Assembly (NCBI RefSeq): GCF_938010505.1
Contig: NZ_CALLVP010000091.1
Coordinates: 1-16,269, forward strand
DNA: 16,269 bases
Reading direction: 5' to 3'
Source: an uncultured Veillonella sp.
Lineage (GTDB): Bacteria; Bacillota; Negativicutes; Veillonellales; Veillonellaceae
Numbering within the stretch: the stretch's first letter is position 1; every line of letters begins with the position of its first letter. The translations under genes were made by a program, and so were the position numbers. Positions 7,803 through 15,014 of the stretch are shown here, one piece after another. The notes beneath the pieces were generated by a model. The model was given only the letters and a program-made list of their open reading frames with translations. It was not told the origin of the DNA and ran no database searches.

Positions 7803-9148
7803 ATGAGTTTAATGGATTATGAAAGAGGTAATCAGGCTAATGGTTGTCTTGATCGATTTTTCAAGTTGACCAAACATGGAACATCAGTAAAAACTGAGTT
7901 TTTTGCAGGCATTACAATGTTTATTGCATCCGTGTATATACTGGCGGTAATACCAAATTTACTATCTGTATCAGGAATGCCTCATGCTAGTGCCGTGGCG
8001 GCTGTAATTTTAACAACTGCTTTTGCAACTATGCTTATTGGCTTAGTAGCAAATGTTCCCGTTATTGTAGCCCCTGGCCTTGGCCTTAGTGCATTTTTTT
8101 CGTATACCATTTGTGGTGCCATGGGGGCCTTAGTTGGCAAACTGCATTAGGTGCCGTTTTTATTTCCGGTACAGTATTTGTTATTTTAACAGTTACCAAA
8201 GTTCTTAATAAAATTGTAGATGGTATTCCACAAGTACTGAAAACCTCTATTGGTGTAGGTATTGGTTTATTCGTTGCCTTCATTGGCTTTAAAAATGCTC
8301 ACATTATCGTACCTAATAATGCTACCTTTGTAACGTTAGGTAATATGCAAGATCCAGCAGTATTATTGACTTTGTTAGGCTTATTTATTACTAGTATTTT
8401 GCTAGCAAAACAAGTTAAAGGCGGTTTGCTCATTGGCATGGCGTTCACTACAATCGCAGCAATGGGTTTAGGTTTAACTAAGATGCCTGCTACAAGTGCA
8501 GATATCTTTAACTTGGTACCACCAGTTCCAGTTGATACGTTCGCTCAACTAGATGTAATGGGCGCTATTAAATATGGCATCTTTTCTATTATTTTTTCTA
8601 TTACTATTGTAGATATGTTTGATAATATCGGTACATTAATTGGTGTAACGAGAAAAGCTAACTTGGTAGATGAAAATGGTAAGTTCGAAGGTTTAAACAA
8701 AGCGTTGCTATGTACGTCTATTGGTGCTGCAGCAGGTGCCGTTGTAGGTACGTCTACAGTTACTTCTTATATTGAAAGTGCGGCAGCCGTTGCCGATGGT
8801 GGTCGTACAGGTCTTACGGCAGTAGTAACTGGCCTTTTATACTTGGTATCTTTGTTCTTTGCACCGTTGTTCTTATTGGTGCCGGTACAAGCGACAGCAC
8901 CTGTACTGATTACTATTGGCGTATTTATGATGAGTGAAGTAACACATATTGATTTCACTGATTTCACGGAAGCATTGCCTGCGTTCTTAACAATTCTTCT
9001 TATGCCATTAACATTTAGTATTGCTCAAGGCTTATCCTTTGGCTTTATTTCTTATACATTAATTAAATTTGCTACAGGTCGTCGTCATGAAATTCATCCT
9101 ATAATGTACATCATGACTGTGGCGTTCATCATTCACTTTGCTATTTAA
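7803..9148 (+). pseudogene. Purine (guanine/hypoxanthine/adenine) permease, NCS2 AzgA/PurP-like family, frameshifted
   Basis: This is a membrane purine-proton symporter of about 448 residues split over two frames. The first frame (7803-8150, 115 codons) gives the N-terminus with VPVIVAPGLGLSAFFSYTICGAMG and then runs into TAG after an unrelated tail. The second frame continues with GGLSWQTALGAVFISG from about 8123 to 9148, including DMFDNIGTLIGVTRKA and GTSTVTSYIESAAAVADGGRTGLTAV, family signatures. Relatives read AMGLSWQTAL here, so the join is in GGGGG at 8123-8127: removal of two G or gain of one restores the frame. Both halves look intact and unmutated. The ATG follows AGGAGG at 7789-7794. 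The break may be a recent mutation, a sequencing error or a variable tract. Substrate is inferred from family, riboswitch and the guanine deaminase next door. Confidence 0.88.
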
Positions 9149-9249
9149 ATAGCATATACTATGAATCATATAGCATAGTCTATTAAAGGAAAATCTAGCG
9201 TAGTATATGGGCGCAGTACTTTAGGACTCTAATCACACGAGGAGGTTAT

Positions 9250-10530
9250 ATGAATTCGACACTTATTTTAAAAGGAAATATCTTATATACACCTGATCCC
9301 TCGGCATTTGTATCCATTCAACAGGGTTATGTTATTGCTGTAGACGGGGTGGTTGTTCATTGTGGTGAAAGTATTCCACCAGCGTATGCAGAGTGTGAGG
9401 TTGCTGATTACAAAGATAATCTCATCATTCCTGGCTTTGTTGATACTCATGCGCATGCACCGCAATATTGTAATCGTGGCCTTGGCATGGATAAGGAACT
9501 TTTACCATGGCTTGAAACCTATACATTTCCTGAAGAGGCTAAATTTAGTGACCAAGACTATGCTCGCCTAGTATATGGTGCCTTTGTTCACGATTTATGG
9601 CGCAATGGTACGACAAGAAGTATTTTGTTTGGAACTATCCATAAAGACAGCACATTAGTGTTGATGGAGCTTTTACAAAAAGCAGGATTATCAGCCTATG
9701 TAGGCAAGGTAAATATGGACCGAAACAGCCCAGAATTTCTTATAGAGGAAACGAAACAGTCTTTGCTCGATACAAAGGCTTGGTTAGATGAGGCGGCTCA
9801 GTTTGGTCCCTTAGTTAAACCTATCATTACACCGCGCTTTGTACCATCTTGTACGAGTGTACTAATGGAGGGGTTGGCTAAATTAGCTAAAGAGTACGAT
9901 GTGCCAGTGCAATCTCATTTGTCGGAAAATCACGGTGAAATTGATTGGGTCGCATCATTACATCCTGAGTCGTCAAACTATACAGATGTGTACTATGAAC
10001 ATCATTTGATGGGTACCGTGCCAACTGTAATGGCCCATTGCATTCATTTGAGCGATGTAGAAATGGACCGTATGGCCGAGACGCAAACCATGGTATCTCA
10101 TTGTCCATATTCAAATGTAAATCTCTCTAGCGGAATTGCACCAATTCGTAAATTGTTTGAACGAAATATACCAATTGGTTTAGGTTCCGACATTTCTGGT
10201 GGACATATTGTGTCGATGGCAAAGGTTCTTACCGAAGCCATTGGTCTATCGAAAATGAAATGGGCTGAAGTAGACAAAAACTATGCACCTCTTACCTTGA
10301 GTGAAGCCTTCTATATGGCTACAAAGGGAGGGGGGCAATTCTTTGGTCACGTTGGAAGCTTTGAAAATGGCTGTGAATTAGATGCTCTTATCATTGATGA
10401 TTCCTTATTGTTTGATCCGAATGAACGTTCTTTGGAAGAGCGCTTAGAGCGGTGGTTATACGTAGGGGATGATCGTCATATCATTGAACGCTATGTGGCT
10501 GGTTGCGTAGCACCTAATCCAAAAGGTTAA
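9250..10530 (+). CDS. guaD: Guanine deaminase
   Basis: It hydrolyses guanine to xanthine and ammonia. The 426-residue protein is a metal-dependent amidohydrolase. PGFVDTHAHAPQYCNRGLGMD contains the zinc ligands His67 and His69. QSHLSENHGEIDW carries His223 and the proton-shuttling Glu226, HCIH contributes His263, and GLGSDISGG holds Asp314. The HAHAPQY and LPWLETYTFPEE segments are typical of guanine deaminase rather than of cytosine or adenine deaminases. The ATG at 9250 follows GGAGG at 9241-9245. It lies 101 bp behind the permease with no terminator between, so the riboswitch upstream probably controls it too, even though the permease is frameshifted. A terminator follows at 10566. Confidence 0.93.
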   Translation: MNSTLILKGNILYTPDPSAFVSIQQGYVIAVDGVVVHCGESIPPAYAECEVADYKDNLIIPGFVDTHAHAPQYCNRGLGMDKELLPWLETYTFPEEAKFSDQDYARLVYGAFVHDLWRNGTTRSILFGTIHKDSTLVLMELLQKAGLSAYVGKVNMDRNSPEFLIEETKQSLLDTKAWLDEAAQFGPLVKPIITPRFVPSCTSVLMEGLAKLAKEYDVPVQSHLSENHGEIDWVASLHPESSNYTDVYYEHHLMGTVPTVMAHCIHLSDVEMDRMAETQTMVSHCPYSNVNLSSGIAPIRKLFERNIPIGLGSDISGGHIVSMAKVLTEAIGLSKMKWAEVDKNYAPLTLSEAFYMATKGGGQFFGHVGSFENGCELDALIIDDSLLFDPNERSLEERLERWLYVGDDRHIIERYVAGCVAPNPKG

Positions 10531-10565
10531 AGACTACACCTCACAGAAAATAATATTGAATATGT

Positions 10566-10606
10566 AAAGCAGCTGGTTTGTATATCATTCAAACTAGCTG
10601 CTTTTT
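10566..10606 (+). terminator. Intrinsic terminator after guaD
   Basis: AAAGCAGCTGGTTTG (10566-10580) pairs with 10590-10604 over 15 bp with one G-U pair, nine-base loop, followed by T to 10606. It closes the purine operon. Confidence 0.9.
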
Positions 10607-10674
10607 GTTGTGCCTCAAAGCTTGTGCTTGGTGCATGAGATGAGTCTTTGAATATGAGTTTTAGCCTTTCTTAT

Positions 10675-10693
10675 AGCATTTTGTTAAAATGCT
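10675..10693. repeat. Perfect 8-bp inverted repeat upstream of the CDF gene
   Basis: AGCATTTT-GTT-AAAATGCT, upstream of the candidate promoter at 10710-10737. It has no U-tract, so it is more like an operator than a terminator. A link to metal-dependent control of the transporter is only a guess from position. Confidence 0.5.
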
Positions 10694-10709
10694 CGTAATA
10701 GCAGTAATT

Positions 10710-10737
10710 TTGCTCGTCAATTTACTTGGTGTATAAT
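10710..10737 (+). promoter_or_regulatory. Candidate promoter of the CDF gene
   Basis: TATAAT at 10732-10737 is a perfect -10. TTGCTC at 10710-10715 is a weak -35 at 16 bp. It lies 35 bp before the preferred start codon and after the guaD terminator, so position supports it. Confidence 0.55.
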
Positions 10738-10772
10738 AAAAAAATGTACAAATTAAGAAAGTGGGGGACTTA

Positions 10773-11726
10773 ATGGATATATTAGGAGCAAGGCGCTCTA
10801 TTGAACAAAAGCTGTTGATGCAATCTATTGCCTTGATGGCCCTAGTTGCTGTCAGTGGTACTATAATGGGGATTGTTACGGGATCTAGTGCGGTCTTGTT
10901 AGACGGGGTATTTTCCTTTGTTGATGTGGTTATTAAGGTTATGATGCTTATGACCGCCAAGTTAGTTGCTAGAGAAACAAGCAAGCGATTTCAATTTGGC
11001 TTTTGGCAATTTGAACCACTCGTGTTGGCAGTAGAAGGCTTCTTTATCCTTCTCATCGTAATCTATGCCTTATCTAGTGGCATTACTGATCTTTTATCTG
11101 GTGGTCGTCACGTAGACTTTGGACCAGCTATTTATTATGCCATATTCTTTACCGTTGCAGATACAGCATATTATCTCTATGTGCGTCGTATTAATAAGAG
11201 CTTACAATCCAACTTAATTAAGTTTGATAATGTGAGTTGGTATGTCGATGCTCTGTTAGAGGCGGCCATTTTGATTAGCTTCGTTGTGGCTACTATGTTA
11301 GAAGGAACTGAATATGCTGAATGGGCAGCTTATATTGACCCAATTGTGTTGATTGTCTTAGCCGTACAGATGTTACCGTCCGCCATTCATATTATCGTAC
11401 CATCCATGAAACAAATACTGGGTTGGGCACCAACTTCATTGCATAATGAAGTGCAAGAGATTATGGATCGCTTTATGGAAAAATATAATTTTAAAGATTA
11501 TGTGACGAGCGTGCAAGTATATGGCAATACTCGAATCATTGAAATTGATATTTTAGTTCGTAAGAGTTTTCCATATCAAACCATTGCTGAAATTGATGCT
11601 ATTCGCAATGAAATTGACCAAGAAATCGGTGGTAACCCAACAGAAAAATGGGTGACCATTTCTTTTACAGGCACTCGCAAATGGATGGCGAAAGATTATT
11701 TGTTGGATGAAGAAGATGATGAGTAG
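10773..11726 (+). CDS. Cation diffusion facilitator (CDF) family protein, atypical metal site
   Basis: This is an integral membrane protein of 317 residues with about six transmembrane helices up to residue 210 and a soluble C-terminal ferredoxin-like domain (about 215-300), the CDF layout. VLLDGVFSFVDVV (41-53) matches the CDF helix II motif (usual form D-x-x-H/D-x-x-x-D), and FQFGFWQFEPLV matches the usual FGHGKAE segment. Position for position, the usual second ligand is Phe47, with Asp51 kept. In helix V the usual His-x-x-x-Asp reads Ser155-Trp-Tyr-Val-Asp159. Two of the four usual transport-site ligands are therefore absent, so metal and activity are uncertain. I prefer ATG 10773, which has a G-rich ribosome site (GTGGGGG) ending about seven bases upstream, over the in-frame GTG at 10761. 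Zinc, manganese or iron export is the family role; the substrate here is unknown. Confidence 0.82.
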   Translation: MDILGARRSIEQKLLMQSIALMALVAVSGTIMGIVTGSSAVLLDGVFSFVDVVIKVMMLMTAKLVARETSKRFQFGFWQFEPLVLAVEGFFILLIVIYALSSGITDLLSGGRHVDFGPAIYYAIFFTVADTAYYLYVRRINKSLQSNLIKFDNVSWYVDALLEAAILISFVVATMLEGTEYAEWAAYIDPIVLIVLAVQMLPSAIHIIVPSMKQILGWAPTSLHNEVQEIMDRFMEKYNFKDYVTSVQVYGNTRIIEIDILVRKSFPYQTIAEIDAIRNEIDQEIGGNPTEKWVTISFTGTRKWMAKDYLLDEEDDE

Positions 11727-11768
11727 TAAAAATATTGATGAAAAGGCTAGTATATAACGCATAATTTA

Positions 11769-11797
11769 ATGATAAATGCATTAATATATGGTATACT
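11769..11797 (+). promoter_or_regulatory. Candidate promoter of serS
   Basis: TATACT at 11792-11797 with ATGATA (four of six) at 11769-11774, spacer 17 bp. It would give a leader of about 45 nt, too short for a T-box. The AT-rich context makes the -35 uncertain. Confidence 0.45.
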
Positions 11798-11850
11798 TAA
11801 ACGTATTGAATATATTGTACGTAGCATAGTTGGAAAATGAGGTTTATAGC

Positions 11851-13131
11851 ATGTTAGATTTAAAATTTGTCCGTGAAAATATTGATTTAGTGCAACAAAA
11901 CTTAGATAATCGTCATACAAAAGGCGATTTGGAAACCTTTGTATCCGCTTATGATGAACGTCGTCAATTGATTGGACAAGTAGAAGAATTAAAAGCTCTT
12001 CGCAATTCTGTAACAGAAGAAATTAGCCAATTAAAACGCAATAAAAAAAATGCGGATGATAAAATCGCAGAAATGAAAAAAGTAGGCGATGAGATTGCTG
12101 AACTTGATAACCGTATTCGCGAAGTAGAAATAAAATTGCGCGATGCCGCATTGATGTTGCCAAATATGTGCGATGCATCTGTTCCTGTAGGTGCTGATGA
12201 AGATGAAAATGTGGAGCAACGCAAATGGGGCAAACCACGTCAATTTGATTTTGAGGTTCAAGCTCATTGGGATTTAGGTGAAAGCCTTGATATTCTTGAT
12301 TTCAACCGTGCAGGCAAAATGAGCGGTGCTCGTTTTACGGTGTATAAAGGCTTGGGTGCTCGTTTGGAACGGGCTCTCATCAATTTCATGATTGATCTTC
12401 ATGTAGATAAACATGGCTACACTGAAATGATGACTCCGTACATGGTAACTCGTGAAACTTTGACTGGCACTGGTCAATTGCCAAAGTTTGCGGAAGATAT
12501 GTACCATGTAGAGGATACGGAGTATTTCTTGATTCCGACCGCTGAGGTTACATTGACTAACTATCATGGTGGTGAAATTTTAAGCGAAGAAGAATTGCCT
12601 AAATACTATACTGCGTTCACTGCATGTTTCCGCGCTGAAGCAGGTTCTGCAGGTCGTGATACTCGAGGTCTTATTCGCCAACATCAATTCAATAAAGTTG
12701 AAATGGTTAAACTGGCTAAACCTGAAGATTCTTTCAAAGAATTAGAAACATTGACAGATAATGCCGAAGAGGTATTACGTTTATTAGAATTACCGTTCCG
12801 TGTTATTACTCTTTGTACAGGTGATATGGGCTTCGGTTCTGCTAAAACTTATGATGTAGAGGTGTGGATGCCAGCACAAGGCAAGTATAGAGAAATTTCC
12901 TCTTGCTCTAATATGACTGATTTCCAATCTCGTCGTGCTAATATTAAATTCCGTCGTGGTTCTAAAGGCAAACCGGAACTCGTTCACACATTAAATGGCT
13001 CTGGTCTTGCAGTAGGTCGTACGGTAGCAGCTATATTGGAAAACTACCAACAAGCTGATGGCTCCGTTGTAATTCCAAAAGTTCTCGTACCATACATGGG
13101 TGGCGTTGAAGTAATTACACCAGAGAAATAA
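11851..13131 (+). CDS. serS: Seryl-tRNA synthetase
   Basis: It charges tRNA-Ser (and tRNA-Sec where present) with serine. The 426-residue class II synthetase has an N-terminal antiparallel coiled-coil arm (about residues 26-100) that grips the long variable arm of tRNA-Ser. The catalytic domain has motif 1 around LINFMIDLHVDKHGYTEMMTP, TAE at 230-232 for serine, motif 2 FRAEAGSAGRDTRGLIRQHQF (260-280) and motif 3 NGSGLAVGRTVAAILENYQ (382-400). I chose ATG 11851 because SerRS proteins begin MLDLKFVREN and a GAGG stands upstream. The in-frame TTG at 11830 adds seven atypical residues. It is followed after 13 bp by the transaldolase gene, suggesting cotranscription. Confidence 0.96.
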   Translation: MLDLKFVRENIDLVQQNLDNRHTKGDLETFVSAYDERRQLIGQVEELKALRNSVTEEISQLKRNKKNADDKIAEMKKVGDEIAELDNRIREVEIKLRDAALMLPNMCDASVPVGADEDENVEQRKWGKPRQFDFEVQAHWDLGESLDILDFNRAGKMSGARFTVYKGLGARLERALINFMIDLHVDKHGYTEMMTPYMVTRETLTGTGQLPKFAEDMYHVEDTEYFLIPTAEVTLTNYHGGEILSEEELPKYYTAFTACFRAEAGSAGRDTRGLIRQHQFNKVEMVKLAKPEDSFKELETLTDNAEEVLRLLELPFRVITLCTGDMGFGSAKTYDVEVWMPAQGKYREISSCSNMTDFQSRRANIKFRRGSKGKPELVHTLNGSGLAVGRTVAAILENYQQADGSVVIPKVLVPYMGGVEVITPEK

Positions 13132-13144
13132 GTGGAGGCATTCT

Positions 13145-13789
13145 ATGAAGTTCTTTATTGATACAGCAGAATTTGATGAGATAAAAGAGGCTTATGCCTT
13201 CGGTTTTATTGATGGTGTAACTACAAATCCATCTCTTATCGTGAAAGCTAAACGCGATTTAAAACAAGTTATTTCTGAAATTGCAAATCTTGTAGAAGGT
13301 CCTGTTAGTGCAGAGGTAATCTCCTCTGATGCTGAAGGCATGGTAACAGAAGCACATGACCTTGTAACGCTAGGTTCCAATGTGGTTATTAAAGTGCCTA
13401 TGACCCCAGAAGGCCTTAAAGCTGTTGCTATTTTGAACAAAGAAGGCATTAAAACGAATGTGACCTTAGTATTCTCTGCAAATCAAGCCTTATTAGCAGC
13501 TCGTGCAGGTGCAACTTATGTGAGTCCATTTGTTGGTCGCATTGACGATATCAGCATGGATGGCCTTACATTGATTCAAGATATTGCAGATATTTTCGCT
13601 ATTCATGAAATCGAAACTGAAATCATTGCTGCAAGTGTGAGAACACCGTTACATATTACTCAATGTGCTAAAGCTGGTGCTCATATTGCAACGGTTCCAT
13701 TTAAAGTGCTCATGCAAGCTATAAAACATCCGTTAACTGATGCAGGGCTTGCAAAGTTTATGGAAGATTGGAAACAAGCTAATCAATAA
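13145..13789 (+). CDS. tal: Transaldolase (small FsaA/TalC-type family)
   Basis: This 214-residue TIM-barrel class I aldolase moves a dihydroxyacetone unit between sugar phosphates in the non-oxidative pentose phosphate pathway. MKFFIDTAEFDEIK and GVTTNPSL are family starts. VVIKVPMT carries the Schiff-base Lys83. The family holds both transaldolases and fructose-6-phosphate aldolases. E. coli FsaA has Gln59 and Tyr131, as I recall, while transaldolases have Glu and Phe there. This protein has Glu58 in SAEVIS and Phe129 in YVSPFVGRID, which favours transaldolase, although such genes are often named fsa. GGAGG precedes the ATG, 13 bp after serS. The following glpX gene is also sugar-phosphate metabolism. 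Confidence 0.92.
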   Translation: MKFFIDTAEFDEIKEAYAFGFIDGVTTNPSLIVKAKRDLKQVISEIANLVEGPVSAEVISSDAEGMVTEAHDLVTLGSNVVIKVPMTPEGLKAVAILNKEGIKTNVTLVFSANQALLAARAGATYVSPFVGRIDDISMDGLTLIQDIADIFAIHEIETEIIAASVRTPLHITQCAKAGAHIATVPFKVLMQAIKHPLTDAGLAKFMEDWKQANQ

Positions 13790-13852
13790 GTTAAGTAGAG
13801 GCTCTAGGTAAGAGTCATATCAATACATAGAGGACTTATAAGGAGGCCCATT

Positions 13853-14815
13853 ATGGATCGTACATTGTCGTTGGAATTTGCTCGTGTCGTTGAAGCAGCA
13901 GCTTTGCGAAGTGGTCGTTTGCTTGGCCGCGGTCAAAAGGATGCAGCCGATGGTCTTGCTGTAGATGCTATGCGTCAAGCTTTTGACTCCGTTCGTATTT
14001 CTGGTACGGTAGTTATCGGTGAAGGCGAAATCGATGAAGCGCCTATGCTTTATATCGGTGAACACGTTGGTGCTGGTGGCCCAGAAGTAGATATCGCAGT
14101 TGACCCTATCGAAGGGACAAACTTGATTGCAAAAGGACAAAATGGTGCTATTGCAGTTATGGCGATTGCTGAAAAAGGTGGCTTATTGCATGCACCAGAT
14201 ATGTACATGGAAAAACTTTGTGTTGGTCCTCGTGGTGCAGGTGCTATCGATATTACAAAGTCTTTGACCGAAAATATCAAAAATGTAGCAGCTAAGATGG
14301 AACGTAGTGTAGATGAAATCACTTTGGTTATGCTTGATCGTGAGCGTCATCAAGGCTTGATGAAAGAAGCGCGTGAAGTAGGTGCTCGTATTATGCTTAT
14401 CTCCGACGGTGATGTTAATCCAGCGATGGAATGTTGTATCGAAGGTTCTGGGGTACACATGGTTGTAGGTACTGGCGGTGCACCTGAAGGTGTATTAGCA
14501 GCAGCAGCCTTGAAATGTGTAGGCGGCGATATGCAAGCTCGCTTAAAACCAGAAACAGAAGAAGAGATTCGTCGTTGTCATGAAATGGGTATTACCGATG
14601 TAAACCAAGTGCTTACGTTGGATGATTTAGTTCGCACTGATGATGTTATCTTTGCAGCGACTGCCATTACACGTGGTAACTTATTGAATCCAATTCAATA
14701 TTTCCCAGGTGGTGCGCGTACACATACTATCGTAATGCGTTCTAAAACTGGCACGGTTCGTTTCCTTGATACAGTGCATATGGATCATAAGCTTAAAACA
14801 TTAAAAGCAAAATAA
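13853..14815 (+). CDS. glpX: Fructose-1,6-bisphosphatase, class II (GlpX)
   Basis: It hydrolyses fructose 1,6-bisphosphate to fructose 6-phosphate, the committed gluconeogenic step. The 320-residue protein has the class II signatures: GQKDAADGLAVDAMR (Asp33), VVIGEGEIDEAPM (54-65, Glu57), VDPIEGTN (83-90, Asp84) and later GTGGAPEGVLAAAALKC. These acidic residues are the metal ligands of the family. Length is normal. AAGGAGG stands before the ATG. It lies 63 bp after the transaldolase with no terminator, so a serS-tal-glpX transcript is likely. A long terminator follows. Together with transaldolase it supplies hexose and pentose phosphates in an organism growing on lactate or other C3 acids, if the Veillonella assignment is right. 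Some bacterial GlpX enzymes also act on sedoheptulose 1,7-bisphosphate; that cannot be judged here. Confidence 0.96.
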   Translation: MDRTLSLEFARVVEAAALRSGRLLGRGQKDAADGLAVDAMRQAFDSVRISGTVVIGEGEIDEAPMLYIGEHVGAGGPEVDIAVDPIEGTNLIAKGQNGAIAVMAIAEKGGLLHAPDMYMEKLCVGPRGAGAIDITKSLTENIKNVAAKMERSVDEITLVMLDRERHQGLMKEAREVGARIMLISDGDVNPAMECCIEGSGVHMVVGTGGAPEGVLAAAALKCVGGDMQARLKPETEEEIRRCHEMGITDVNQVLTLDDLVRTDDVIFAATAITRGNLLNPIQYFPGGARTHTIVMRSKTGTVRFLDTVHMDHKLKTLKAK

Positions 14816-14822
14816 GAAGAAC

Positions 14823-14881
14823 GTCCTGAATGTACCCCAAAATTGGATCTAAATTTTGGAAGTATGTTCAGGACTTTTTTT
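14823..14881 (+). terminator. Long intrinsic terminator after glpX
   Basis: Outer stem GTCCTGAA..TAC (14823-14835) with GTA..TTCAGGAC (14862-14874), interrupted by a 2x2 mismatch. The inner stem is CCAAAATT/AATTTTGG (14837-14844 with 14852-14859) and the loop is seven bases. Seven T follow. It separates glpX from murA. Confidence 0.9.
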
Positions 14882-14903
14882 CATTGTATTTTCTCACATT
14901 CTC

Positions 14904-14933
14904 TTGATGAGATATATCGAAAAATAGTATAAT
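14904..14933 (+). promoter_or_regulatory. Promoter of murA
   Basis: TTGATG at 14904-14909 and a perfect TATAAT at 14928-14933, spacer 18 bp. It lies between the glpX terminator and murA and would start transcription near 14940, giving a leader of about 75 nt. Confidence 0.68.
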
Positions 14934-14965
14934 AACATTTAGTATATGACGTTATAAATACAAGG

Positions 14966-14984
14966 TCTTGTAGTTGATACAAGA
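14966..14984 (+). other. Small hairpin in the murA leader
   Basis: TCTTGTA (14966-14972) and TACAAGA (14978-14984) form a perfect 7-bp stem with loop GTTGA, about 17 bases before the ribosome site AGGAGG. No U-tract follows. A role in mRNA stability or initiation is possible but not shown. Confidence 0.5.
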
Positions 14985-15014
14985 TGAACGATATAAAGTG
15001 TAGGAGGAATTCTG

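Noticed and set aside
8121..8135. Programmed -1 frameshifting in the permease
   Set aside because: The site does not fit X-XXY-YYZ in the reading frame and no stimulatory pseudoknot was recognised. A single-codon GGG slip is possible but a plain indel is simpler.
9149..9179. ACTATG/CATAGT inverted repeat between permease and guaD
   Set aside because: It has only six-base arms with a ten-base loop and no T-tract, in AT-rich sequence. It is not convincing as a terminator or operator.
10761..10763. GTG start for the CDF protein
   Set aside because: It has no good ribosome site of its own, and the GTGGGGG at this position serves as the Shine-Dalgarno for ATG 10773.
11830..11832. TTG start for serS
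   Set aside because: It adds seven residues before the conserved MLDLKFVREN. ATG 11851 has a GAGG upstream.
11727..11850. T-box riboswitch before serS
   Set aside because: The gap is only 124 bp, has no T-box consensus, and contains no terminator hairpin.
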